DNA from: Ditylenchus dipsaci
Taxonomy: Eukaryota > Nematoda > Chromadorea > Rhabditida > Anguinidae
Assembly (NCBI GenBank): GCA_004194705.1
Contig: SADC01000350.1
Span: 744,001 to 808,000, forward strand
Length of the DNA stretch: 64,000 nt
Reading direction: 5' to 3'
Below are positions 48,601 through 60,700 of this stretch, in pieces. The notes below the pieces were generated by a model. It made no database searches and had not been told where the DNA came from. It was given only the letters and a program-made list of their open reading frames with translations. The position numbers were made by a program, and so were the translations under genes. How positions within the stretch are numbered: position 1 is the stretch's first letter; each line of letters opens with the position of its first letter.

Positions 48601-51600
48601 TTACAGAAAACAGTCAAGAGAGAAATAAATCGCCGTTACTACTCATTTGCGCAAAACTCATTTGCGCAAACTCATTTGCGCAAACTCATTTGCGCAAAAC
48701 TCATATGCGCAAAACTCATTTGCGCAAATTTTTAAAGTTACAGGTTCGAATCCCGGTGGTAGCAGAATTTTTTTTTTCTTGAATAACAACCACAAACTAG
48801 TTTTTATTAGACCAGTAACCTCAGGTTGGATAGAAGGTCAACCTGGTACTTCTTTTGAATAGGCATTCAGCTCCAGAATCCGATATTTTGGATTACACTG
48901 AAAGTATTGAAAATCAATGTACCCTATCCAAAATTGTAACCTGAACACGGTTTGTTAAGACCAAAATGCTGTTTAACCAACTGGAATATCAATACCGTGA
49001 GTAGTTACCCACTCTAAGGTGGTCGACCTTAAACTTTTGTGGATTATTGTGAGTAGACAAACAAATTTTGCATGCCTAAATCAATTCAGAAAAAAAGGTT
49101 TTGGAACATGAAAACGTAAATTTTTTTTAAATCCAAGTGGACTACCACTTGGTTTTGTTGTACCCAGGTGGTCGTACCCAGGTTGAAGAACTCAGGTAAA
49201 ACTCCCAAGTAGTGAGGATGTTTTTCGGATGTTTTTGCGGGATGTTGTATAGCCCGGATGTTTTTCTATGGCCCAACTTCAGTTCCACCGGATAATCCAT
49301 ACCAACTTAACCAAGTGGTCGTCCACTCGGATGGAATTTTTTTTACGTTTTTCATGTTCCAAAACTTGTTTTTTGAACTAATTCAGGCATGCTGAAGATG
49401 GTTTGATAGTGGTGAAATGCCGTTTCGCCGAGTATTTTTTGAGTATTCGCAATAATTGATTTTACCAAACTGGATTTTACCAAAACTCAAGAAATACCCT
49501 ACAAAACGGTATTTTACCACTATCAAACCATTTCATCATGCCTGAATCAGTCCAGAAAACAAGTTTTAAGGCTCGAAAAGTAAAAAAAGTTTTTGCTGCA
49601 GGTTTTTGCTCCAGGTGGACGACCACTTGGTTTGGTCGGTTAAGACTAAAAAATTAAAATTACACCAAAATTTTTACTGAAAGTGAGAGTCCAAAAAAGT
49701 CATTGAATACACTGAAAGTGAATATAAGACTGAGAGGCAAATTTTCCTATTGGGTACAACACTGAGAGTGAGAGTGAAAGGCACAGTGAGAGTGAGAGGA
49801 GAAACCACTTATTGTATACGTGGCCTTACAGGACTACTCCAGGACTGGGGTTTCTATTTCAAATCGTGTTCAGGACACGATTCTGAATAGGGTATGCTAC
49901 CTTCAAAGTTATTCCAGTGAAGAAAAAATAATTTCTGCTACCACCGGGATTCGAACCTGTAACTTTAAAAAAATTGCGCAAATGAGTTTTGCGCAAATGA
50001 GTTTGCGCATATGAGTTTTGCGCAAATGAGTAGTAATCTAAATCGCTGGTCCCCGCTTAATTGAAGTGTAACACGCTGGTATGCCCATTTAAATCCGAAT
50101 CCGTTGAGATCAGATCAAGATAATTTTATGAGCTGAGATATTTACTAAAGTAGGTAAGTAGCTGAAAACTTTCTGGCTTATTTACTCAAAATAGTTTCCG
50201 TATTTATTCTAATAGAACGACAACCTCCAAGATTTTTTTAGACTTTATGTTAAAAATGCAATAAAAGGTGGTTCAACCTTCTAGTCTTAGCCTTCACCCT
50301 TGTAGTTCTATTAGAGACCGTCGTTTTATTAGAATATTGGATTCAGTAAGAGATTTTGGAATTAGGTAAGACTTTCGAAAACTTTCGACTAAAAAAACTG
50401 GCTAAAGTTTAGAATGTGACCTTTTTCTAAAAATGGTCAAAATCAGTTTTTTTAGTTGTGTAACATTGTAAAAAATGCTCAGCATTCATTTTATGTTGGG
50501 AAAGCCAATTTTTCAAAAAAAAAAAAAAAAAAATTTTTCGAACCACAGGGGGGGTATCATGGTTTTTTAGTCAAAATTTGAAAAATTTAAATTGGCGCCT
50601 TTTGAATTTAAAAGGGATTAAGGGCTGTATAGGGAGGGGAAGGGAATAAAAGGGGGCCACTAATCACACAGGGCCCACTAACAAGAAGATGTTGAACATA
50701 GTTTTGAATACTGGGGCCTACCGCATAAATAAACTCTGGTATGCATGCTTTTTCATGCATCCAGAGTCACTTTCGAGTGATTTGTGTCTAAGGTATGTGG
50801 GTGTGCGCATCTCAACTCCAAGCCCCAAGCCCCTGCGCCCCGAAGGGGGCGCAGGGGCTTGAGAGTTAGAGATGCGCGCACACACTTACCTTAGACATGA
50901 TTCCGAGAAGTACTCTTGACCATAAAATGCATATAGAGTATCTTTTTGCCACGGCCCAGTTGAAAAACATGGTGAGGCAGTCGAAGAATATAGATATTCA
51001 AATTTATAATGTTCTGCCATAAAAGTGGCCCCTTTTATTCCTTCCCCTCCCAATACAGCCCTTATTCCCTTTTAAATTCAAAAGGCGCCAATTTAAATTT
51101 TTCAATTTTGACTAAAAAACCATGATACCCCCCTGTGGTTCGAAAAAATTTTTTTTTTTTGAAAAATTGGCTTTCCCAACAATAAAAATGAATGCTGAGC
51201 ATTTTTTACAATGTTACACAACTAAAAAAACTGATTTTGACCATTTTAGAAAAAGGTCACATTCTAAACTCCAGCCAAAAAACTTTTTGATTAGAATTGG
51301 CAAAAAAATTATAAAGTGTCGCTAATCGATATTAGTTCTTCTCAAAAGGGACCATGACCTTTAGGGGGGGGGCAATTGACCAATTTGTTTTTTGCTGTTC
51401 TTTCGTAATTTTTTTACTTTTTTTAAATTTATTGATGTCTCAAAACATTTATCTGTAAATCTAGACATTTTCGTTCATAGGGTGCAATTGAAGTGCAATA
51501 TCAAAAGTCTAAATTTCATGCAAAAATCTAATTTTATGGTTTTTATTTAGACTTTTATTTCATCTTTTTATTTTTTGTTCTATCTTGTAGCTCTAAATCT

Positions 51601-52641
51601 CAGCTTTCTAACGGGCCATCAAACTGGAAATAAATCTTTTCCGAAACATGAAAACTAATCATTTTGAAAAAAATTGGAGGTAACTCCTTCAAATCTCTAA
51701 ATCTTCAATTTTGTTCCAACTTATAACTTTTCACTTTACGAAAATGACTTATGAGAGTTTGATAGCTCATAAGAAAGCTGAGATTCAGAGCTACAATATA
51801 GCACGAATAAAATAAAAAAAGTACAACAAAAGTCTCAATAAAAGCCGTAATATGAATTTTTTCAGGAAATTTAGACTTTTAATATTGCGCTTCAGTGGCA
51901 CTATTTCTTTACTTTTCAATTTTATGAAAATATAAACCGAAAATGTCTAGATTGACATATAATGTCATAAGACATCAATAAATTCTAAAAAAGTGAAAAA
52001 AGTTATTATGAAAGAATAATGAAAAAACATAATAAATAGCATAAAACAAAATGGTCAATTTTCTCCTTTAAGGAGATGGTCCCTTCAAGCTATTTGAATT
52101 AAAAGTGACGTCAAAACAATATTAAAAGCAATTTGAGAGAAATGTTCTGAAAATTTTGGCGCTAGTAGCGAATAACCACCTCCCCCCCCAAGAATCCGAC
52201 CTTTTAAAATTGCTGTAACTACCCTTGCAAACAACAAGTTTAGGCTTAACCCTTAGGCTTGGGGGTAGGCCAGCGTACGGAAGTTGTGACTAATAAAGAG
52301 TTTACGCATATTTTCCGGGGTCTGGGACATATATTTGGGTACTTTTTACTAATGGGGGTATTCGCTGCTAGGGTCGAGTTATGTTATTGAGAAATTTGAC
52401 TGTACTTGCTTTGATTGCTATCAAACACACATAAAAATCATAATTTGTTGCAGTGCTACCTAGTTCTGGCGAAAGATATCTGTAGGTGATTTGTTGTATT
52501 GTGGTAAAAAGTTATAAGCTCCTTTCAAGCTCATCTGTCCTCTACGTTGACTGTAGAGATGAAGCTCTTGCGATGGGTGTTGAAAGCTTGGAAGAGAACT
52601 TAAAGCGATTGAAGCTGCATGAATTTCCAGAAGTGGAGTGA
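45677..52641 (+). CDS. Cysteine synthase-like PLP enzyme (OAS-TL/CYSL type)
   Basis: Makes cysteine from O-acetylserine and sulfide, or acts as a related sulfide/cyanide enzyme as in nematode CYSL proteins. Exons: 45677-45703, 45751-45826, 45876-45897, 45942-45970, 46016-46102, 46152-46211, 46267-46286, 46329-46383, 46462-46532, 46781-46874, 46926-46937, 46992-47047, 47100-47231, 48057-48120, 48174-48254, 52454-52481, 52557-52641. These sum to 999 nt: 332 aa plus stop, with every intron phase in agreement. Motifs: SLIGNTP at the N-terminus, PLP lysine in SVKDRIG, substrate loop [11 protein letters not shown]-phosphate loop [25 protein letters not shown], and SGGAN near the end. The length fits the stand-alone family (310-330 aa). 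There is no heme or CBS domain, so it is not cystathionine beta-synthase. TTTATTGCAG lies 35 nt upstream of the ATG and may be a 3' splice site, cis or trans. Confidence 0.93.
48630..50060. repeat. Fold-back with ATTTGCGCAAA tandem arms and tRNA-like words
   Basis: The left arm has five copies of CTCATTTGCGCAAA, then AGGTTCGAATCCCGGTGG. The right arm has the reverse complement of both (CCACCGGGATTCGAACCT, then TTTGCGCAAATGAG repeated). The rims GCGGGGACCAGC and GCTGGTCCCCGC also pair. Further palindromes with ACCACTTGG words (49010-49640) are nested. Confidence 0.9.
50196..50341. repeat. Short family P-like palindrome
   Basis: CCGTATTTATTCTAATAGAACGAC pairs in part with GTCGTTTTATTAGAATA. 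Confidence 0.6.
50395..51290. mobile_element. Fold-back family A, full-length copy
   Basis: Outer arms of about 300 bp run from AAAGTTTAGAATGTGACC to GGTCACATTCTAAACT, including AATGCTCAGCATTCATTTT, an A/T run and CCACAGGGGGGGTATCATGG. The core (50700-50970) is two diverged, inverted copies of one module around a GC-rich palindrome at 50829-50858. In the left module a stem (CTCTGG, ATGCATG, loop, CATGCAT, CCAGAG; 50734-50766) is followed by a TTCG-capped stem (50764-50782) and CTAAGGTATGTGG. No protein frame is present. Confidence 0.9.
51348..52090. repeat. Fold-back element of about 0.74 kb
   Basis: GGGACCATGACCTTTAGG, CAATTGACCA and AATTTATTGATGTCTCA on the left pair with complementary words on the right (TGAGATGG is replaced by AAGACATCAATAAATT and GGAGATGGTCCC). 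The arms are more diverged than in family A. Confidence 0.75.
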
Positions 52642-54435
52642 AAAATATATTATTGGTACACAAAACATTATATACTATTAAATTACCTTTTAAAACACTA
52701 GTTTTTTTCTGAAGTGACCTAAGTGATTAAGAACGCATTGATTGCCTTAATTTGCCTTGCAAAATCTTTATACTATTATTTGTGGCCTATTTTTGCAACT
52801 AACTAATAAAAAAATTGTGTTGTAAGGTATTTTTTACAAAGCTCTGAGTAGATTTTTTAAGATTATTTGAACACAATCTGAACAAATTTTGTACAACATT
52901 GATCTACAATTACGCTTTTTATGGGTAAAACAGAATTTTGCAGAAAATCTCGTAATTTTGCAGCAAATTCTCTTGATTTTGCAAAATATATCCCAAAAAG
53001 GCAAAAGTATGAAGCAAATTATGTTTCTTTGGAATATATTTTGCAGAGGTGTTGCAAGAAGTGATACTTTATTAGAAACTAGAATCGCGGGGCTACATGA
53101 TAGTGTTATCCTCTATAAAAAAGTTATTAAAAAATTATGAGAAAAGGGCAAAACAAAAATTTGCTGCAAAATTACGAAATTTGCTGCAAAATTCAGTTTT
53201 ACCCCTTTTTATGTTAAAACGGCGTGTTGTTTTAGATGGATCCCTTAATAATAAACGGTAAACAAAAGTTTTGTTAGATCTTTGTATTTTTCACTATTGC
53301 AAACAATTTTCGACGTTGAAAAGTTGAAATTTTGAATAGGCTATTTTAGAAATTGTAATTTATTTTTGGAATCGAAATCTGGTTTTCTGATCCTGATTCC
53401 TTTTTTTTAATTTTGAGATCCAAGCCCTGTTTTTACATGAAAATAGGATCAGGGAACGGTCTTCAGCTCCTGAGCTGTCCTGACTGTTAGTTTAGACATT
53501 AAAAGAATACTTAGTGCTTCCAAAGTGTTTCCAATAACCTTTATTACTTTCGAAAATAGGCAGTATCATCATATATCTTAACTTTATGGTAATTTCAAGA
53601 CATAAAAATTTCATATAATTTAAGAAATAGTAACAATTATGAATATTATGCAAGTAATTAGAACACACAACTCGAATTAAAACACATAACAAAAACTTGA
53701 ATTAAAACACACAACTCCCCAAACAGTTCGTGGCCTTGTGTTTTAGATAGGAAAACTCTAATATTTTTTAGGCAAACGACCACTCAAAAATAGCACTGTT
53801 TCTTAGCTACATTTTAGGGGTCTTGTGTCTAAAAATGTAAGACTTTTCAAATCTAAAAACACAATACCTCAAAGTGCTTGGGACTTGTGTGTTCTAATTC
53901 AAGCCCATGGGCTTCAATTAGAGCATTTGCGGTATATGAAAATTAAGGTTGCGTATGTGTTTGGGCAATTGATGGACATTATTTCAAGCTTTTGCTTTCT
54001 CGTTTTGGTTGTCCAGGGCACATGTTTGTCTGTTTTAGAAAAAGCTGGCCTACACAGCTTAAAGGGCTCCACCTAAGCTAAAAAAAATTAAAAAAAGCTG
54101 TCAAAAACCGTGAAAAGACAAAACGCTAAAAAGATGCAATTTTGAAAAAGTGTCTGAAAATTGCCCAAGCGTACCTACGCAAAATTAACAATGTCAATAT
54201 CGTTTTTTTAAGAGTAAGATACAATTTTATCTGTTTGAGCACTTTGTGGAAAGCTTCCAAAGCTGTTTAATTTCTGATTCAAAGCACTAAAGGGTAAATA
54301 AGAGGCACCAATAAATCACAGATAAGTGCAGAAAGAAACTGATTTTCATCTGGCAATACATCAAAATATCGAATGACAGTGTTTCGGCAACATTTTTCGT
54401 TTTCAAGTGCTATTTAGTAATGCTGAGGTCTTGCT
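52642..54435. other. Intergenic DNA between convergent genes
   Basis: It holds the 3' flanks of both genes. An inverted repeat around 52925-53215 (GTAAAACAGAATTTTGCAG against CTGCAAAATTCAGTTTTAC) is the only clear structure. No gene is seen. Confidence 0.6.
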
Positions 54436-54733
54436 CTACCTCCATAAATTTGTTGTTGATGGGTGTGGGGGTGGAGCTCTGCCTCGCATTTGACCAGGTC
54501 CACCTAGAATTGCGATTGGAGAGGGTGGAGGCAGGGGATGGGTCCATATGGACCTTGAGCCATTGCTGGCCCGAAAGGAATAGGAGATTGTGGGTGGGGT
54601 GGTGGAATGCCAGGGTGGCCCATCCATCCAGGTGGCACAAATGGCGTTGGAGGTTGAGGAGAAGGGGCATTTCCGGATAAGAATCTCTGTAGCTCTTGTT
54701 CGGTATCTGTAATTATGACGAGGAACGGCGAAC
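54436..54733 (-). other. Proline-rich C-terminal exon of the filamin-like gene
   Basis: After GSPFLVIITDTEQELQRFL the last exon turns into a Pro/Gly-rich tail (NAPSPQPPTPFVPPGWMGHP, then GIPPP; a shifted frame gives PIPFGPAMAQGPYGPIP). It stops at 54436-54438 in the frame read here. Vertebrate filamins end in a dimerising Ig repeat instead. The exact end depends on unresolved frame breaks in the exon. Confidence 0.6.
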
Positions 54734-57700
54734 CTGAATTACTTCATTAAAAGTAAGCTGGTAAATTGGTTATAGATTTACCAGGAACATGCTTGCCATG
54801 CCATTTCACCTCAATAGAATAGTCTCCTGGCTCTTTAGGCTCATATTTGCAGTGGATGGTGCGATCTTGGTGCCTGTCTCGCTGCATCTCCACATTGAAT
54901 GCCCTTTTGGTCCGCGCACTCTGCAATTGAAAAAATGTCTTTATGTGATAACTTATCTATGGACAGTTGTTGCAACTCACCTTACAGTCAACTGACCAGC
55001 GCCAGCTCCCTTTGTTTCCACCACGAAATTGGATTTGAAGCTGTTGAAGGATTAAGTTGAAGCAAGTTTGCAAAATAAGTGTGTCTACCTGTGAAGAATA
55101 CCATGCTCACTCCTGATCCATATACTTTGACTTGCGAAGGATCTGGAGGATTTGAGACTGTGAAAGAGAAAGGACTTCCGGGTATATCTGGAAATGGGAA
55201 TTAGTCAAGAAAATGAACTATATTCACAGTAAACCACATACGCTCGTTTGCATATTTGATGGTTAGAGTGTGTTTGCCTAACTCTTTGGGGTTACTCTCA
55301 GAACATAGGTCCCATCTTTGTTGTCAAATAGTTCACAGTATTCTAACTGGGAGGGGCCAACACACTGCGCTGATAGATGACCTGCAATAAGTGAGTTTAT
55401 AAAGTTATTTTTGGTTGATTCAAGAAGTGAGTCAACCTGGTCCTGCTTTCCTGGCATCAATGACCTAAAAGTAAGGTGAAATCAATTTTACTATTTTTTG
55501 TGTAGGCTATCGTTGTTATCAATATATGAGAGCTTCATCGCCCAATTCTTAGTCAAAAATTAACTGACGATACTCAGCTGGGGACAAAAATCGCATTCTT
55601 GTTTTTATTTTATTCCGGGGTAATGCGTTCAAATAACGGGAAAAACGGAAAAGTACGCAGATCTGGGAGAAAAAGTGCGGCTTGAGTTCAGAATTTTAAA
55701 TTTTAAAGGGATTAAGGGCTGTATAGGGAGGGGAAGGGAATAAAAAGGGCCCTAATAACACAGGGCCACTAAGAAGAAGATTTTGAACATAGTTTTGAAT
55801 ACTGAGGCCTACCGCATAAACAAACTCTGGTATGCATGCTTTACATGCCTGCCTGCGCCTTTTACATCTTTACATCCATGCACCCCCTTCGGGGCGCAGG
55901 GGGCTTGGGCTTGGAGATGCGCGCACTCACTTACCTTAGACATGATTCCGAGAAGTACTCTTGACCATAAAATGCATATAGAGTCTCTTTTTGCACTGCC
56001 CAGTTGAAGAACATGGTAAGACAGTCGAAAAATACAAACATTTAAGTGGCCCCCTTTTATTCCCTTCCCCACCCTATACAGCCCTGATTCCCTTTGAAAT
56101 TCGAAAGACGCCAATTCAAAATTGTTCAAATTTGACTAAAAAACCATGATACCCCCTGAGGTTCGAAAAAAAGTTTTTTTCTCAGAATCAAAAAACGCGC
56201 AGCTTTCTCATGAAATCGGGGTCGAGAAACACGAATATGAGGTTTTCTCCTCCACCTGATCACTCCCCGTGGGAGGGGGGGTATTCGTCACTGCAACAAA
56301 AAGTGTCTTCTTTTGTGAAAAATTGGCCAGTTTATTTCGTAAGTTTATTACATTTAAGTCAAAAAAGCACAATAATGCCTATTTGTAAGTCACGGCCTCC
56401 TAAAATTTGAATCAGAGTGCATTAGGAAAAAGGGGCTTCAGTAAATTAGCTAAATTTTGATACCAAAGACTTATGCGAAAAAATGCAAATTTATGGTGCT
56501 CCACGCAAAAAATCGCAAAAAGAAAACGCAAAAACGCTATTTTTACTCGGATAAATGCCAGTTGTTTCATTTTTATGTTTTGAGAATTCCAAAAATGACT
56601 TTGACCAACTTTGAATGACTTGATCTGTTATTTCATTTTTTTTAACTTTTCTTCAAACCTGACCATTTTAAAAAGACTTAAAGGGCCGTAGCCGTCGCCG
56701 GCAACGAGAATTTCATACGTTTGAATGCGCGCGGGACACTTTGTTATTTTTTGTTGTTTTTAAAATGAAGTTAATTATTATAAAATAGGAGTTGACCAAC
56801 AGGTTACTTGTTAGTATAGTGATAAAGCGCGTCAATTTAGTTTGCTGGTCGGTTAGATTCCCAATGCATGCTTTGCTTTTTTGATGATTTCAGTATTGGT
56901 TTACTAAAAAAATATTCCTGAATATTTTCGCAATAAAAGTAGTGTGCCGCGCCACACCGTGTCAAGCGTCAGATACAAGTTTCAATTCAGTTTGAAATTA
57001 CGAGTTTCGTGTCGAGACCATGCGACAATTGTTCGATCCCAATTTTTCTTTTTTTTCATTTAATTTTTTAACGTTCGATAATGAACATATTATACCAGTC
57101 GAAAGCTAAGTTCCAGCTTCACCTTTCTGTGCTTTTATATTCTTTATTGTACATTTAAGTTGTGTACATTTTTCTAATTTTGTTTTGAATTACTACTTTG
57201 AGATATTTATTGGCAGACTGCTTTTACCCATATCTCCCTCCGTATCTATGGAAAAAGTGAGTCAATACAAAATGTAGCTCTTTGTCTGGGCTATCGATTG
57301 GTGGTTTAAAATTAAATTTGTCCAGCCTCCCGACAAAGTTCCTAGCCTTTAAAGCCACATATTCATTTTTCGACAAAATTTTACTACCATTCTTTTACAG
57401 AATTTCACTAAATTTCTAGGGTTCTTCTGGTGATAATGACCACGAAAAACGTGCAGAAGCACGCAGAAGAGAAAAGCCATTAAAAACTAGCAAATGCTGC
57501 AGAAACAATAAAGACATTATAATTGAGCAAATGAACCCAAAAAATGGTACTAAGAAATGCAGTTTTCAATCAAAATCTGACCATGGATTGTTTTTACCAG
57601 ATAAAATTTGATTTTTGATGATGTCAATCATTACGAATCATCTTTCATGTAATAAAACCCAAAAAATTTGCCAAAAGATTTAAAAAATCAAAAATAAGCA

Positions 57701-60700
57701 TTAAAATTTTGAATATTTAGCAAAAAAATTCAAAAAACATAACGCCAGTGTGTATCTGACAGCATATAAGGTTTTGGCACGCTGTGGCGCGCATTCAAAC
57801 GTGTGAAATTCTCATTGTCGGCGATGGCTATGGTCCATTGAAGGGTATGCGTGGAAGTTTACCCTAACCCAAAATAGTAATCTGACCACTAATCCGACCT
57901 CACCACAACTTATTTACCGTATTCACTCTTTTAATCGCCCATGGGCGTTTATTTTTCAACCTTAAAAATCGGAAAAAAAATATTTCGATTTGAGACTTTT
58001 GGGTGCTCAACCAAAATTTAAAAAGTGGAATCAGGCAAACTCATGGTAACTAAGAAAACGCAAAAAATAGATTTGCAAAATAATTTTTTTAAACTGAGAT
58101 ATAGGTCCTTAAGGGTGGGCGTTTATTAGAGGGTGGGCGATAAATAGAGTGAATACGGTATGTGAGCTTACAGGGTGACACAAAAAAACAGTCACATTTT
58201 TAAAAAATTTGCGTAGGTAGCCCTTGCCCATCGACCTCTCCAGGAAAATCGATGACAGCTAACAAGCTACCTGGGAGCTCTTCAATTCATAATTTCATCC
58301 TAAAAACAAAGAGATTGTGTATAAAAAGCAGCTACTTCACATATAAACCCAAAATAGACGGAAAACAAACATTCCAATTTAATAAGTTTTTCAAAAATGT
58401 GACTGTTTTTCTGTGTCACCCTGTACACACTATGGGAATTCATTCGCTTTTGAGCCATCTAATAACTTACAGTTTTCACGTCTTCACCAATAATACCTGC
58501 AAACAAATAATCAATACTATTAATACTTGTTTAAAACATCATCCACACACCCAGTTTCAATGTTCTGGAATCTACTTCAATCAATTCTGCGGCAGAGGAG
58601 TAGCCTTGAACATCCACCTATATTATAATTCTTTAAAAAAATAACCCTAAATAAGCACCCACTTCATGGGCGATCCAGGTGCATGTTCACCATCCAACAA
58701 CACATTCAACTCGTATTTGCCAGCGACCAGGGAGTGTAAGTACACTTGTAGACATTGCCCCTAAGGGGGTTACCTTGACCGGATGTCTGCTTTATCGCCG
58801 ATCAAGCTGGCAGTCAACTTGCTTGTGCTTCCCTCTCCACAGTCTACAATGAATTCGGCTGGCTCCTTGACCACAGCGTTAGTCGTGCCAATACCTCTGA
58901 TACTCACTGTTGGCTTGAGGAAACTGTTTTAGCTTTGTTCTGGTGGACCGCTCTGTGCTGGCTTTGTGGCGTGGACTTGCCACCATCTCTTTTCTCAGAG
59001 ACACACAACAGAGGGTAGACGGCAGGAACCACGAGGTCTGACCAATACAGGTAGAGTTTGTGATTGCCCGTTTGGTTAGGGTAAATTATTATTTGTATTT
59101 GCCGTAGCCCAGGCTTTGAATTGGCATTTGGAGTCGGAGAGCAGCTGGCCATCTGAATCACGAACCTCAGCTCGTAATTTGCCTGAAAAAGGGTATGGTA
59201 TTAATTGCAATAATTAATAAAATAGTAAACTGAAAAAAAAGTTAACTATGATTCAAAGGTTTTACAAATAACTATGTTAACTATGTGAATTACCGTATTT
59301 TATCGGTTAATCTCTCATTTTGTCAACCTCTCAAAACGAAAATATTCGGGTCGATTATAAACATAAGTTAAGCTCATTGTTTGATAGCTATTGGTATAAT
59401 AGTAAATACAAACAACAAATTCCTAGTAAAGTATCCACCCAAAAGCAAAATAACTACGGTGACATTAACTAAGGCCAATAATTCATACCAGGCCCTGCAG
59501 CTGTCGCATCCACATCAATAACATTCCTCTCTTCGAAGAAAAGCTGCAACATACCATCTGGACGTAAATTTTCATCATTGACCACCACTTTGACCGGATC
59601 TACCACGTCCACATTAAAGGACTGCCTGAATTAATAAATTAGTGTAAGTCGATTATATAACTTTGCTCTTTGTTGCTCAAACACGCAAGTAAGCTCAGAA
59701 AACAGTTGTTAGTACCTGTAACTGAATTGTTGTTAAACTCCACGGAGAGAGAGTAGTTGCCTACTTCTGTGGGTCGGAACGAGATTTCAGTAGTGCCGTC
59801 TGGTCTATTGTTAGTCGAGTGCCTGATTTTTTCGTGGATGGACCCCTGACATCTATTTTCATACCCCTTCGTCTTCTTTGGATCGAATATGATGGAAGCC
59901 TGCTGTTCCTCTCCACACAATAGTCAATAGCTGCACCATAAACTGTGGTTTTCCCTGCTCAACCACCTCAATCACAAATGGAGATCCTGAATAAAAACAA
60001 CCATAACTAAGGGAAATAGTCAACTATGATTAGTACAGTCAACCAAAAAGTTGTTTGCAACCATAATTGCACGAGCAACGGTGTGGATCGACGAAAACTT
60101 TGAGACAAATCAGCGGCGGTGCCAGGCGCCGATTTTTTCGCCGTGCAACCATGGCTGCACAGTTTACCGAGTAATGTTCAGTTCTAAACTTTTCGGCGCT
60201 AGTATAGAATACAGCTTCCCTCTCCCAAATCTGACATTTTTAAAATCGCTGTAACTACACTTTGTAATAACAACTTTAGGCTTAGCCCATAAGCCCGAGG
60301 TAGGCCAGCGTACGGAACTTATGACTAATAAAGGTTTTACGAACTTTTTCCAGGGCTGGGACATATGTTTGGGTACTCTTTACTCAATATTCAAAAGGAA
60401 AAATTCAAGGGGGAAGGGGTGAAGGGTATTCTATACTAGGGTCAACTTTTCTTATATTACCTGGAACAACAAATCCACCCAGCTTGACCACCAGCTTGGG
60501 GGCCTAGTTTGACAGGCAAGAAGGTGAAGTTGTCAGCGCCAGTGCTGGTCTTGACTTGATCTGTCTTCAACTTACGTCCACTTGGATCTGTTAGTTCAAA
60601 AGACAGTTCACCATTGCCAGCATGTTTTCTGTCCACTAAAATATTTATTGCAATATGTGCATCCTTTTCAATATGTTAAGTGGTGGATTACCAGAAATAG

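Larger units (their letters stand above)
48255..52453. other. 4.2 kb intron of the cysteine synthase gene, repeat-packed
   Basis: Holds a large fold-back (48630-50060), a family P copy (50196-50341), the full family A element (50395-51290) and another palindrome (51348-52090). All other introns of this gene are under 260 nt except the 0.8 kb one before exon 14. Confidence 0.8.

Noticed and set aside
45677..52641. Cystathionine beta-synthase
   Set aside because: Length is 332 aa with no heme or C-terminal CBS domain, and motifs fit the O-acetylserine-type enzyme better.
58252..58644. 130-codon open frame on the + strand
   Set aside because: It starts inside a MITE and runs through a filamin intron; composition is not protein-like and no domain is seen.
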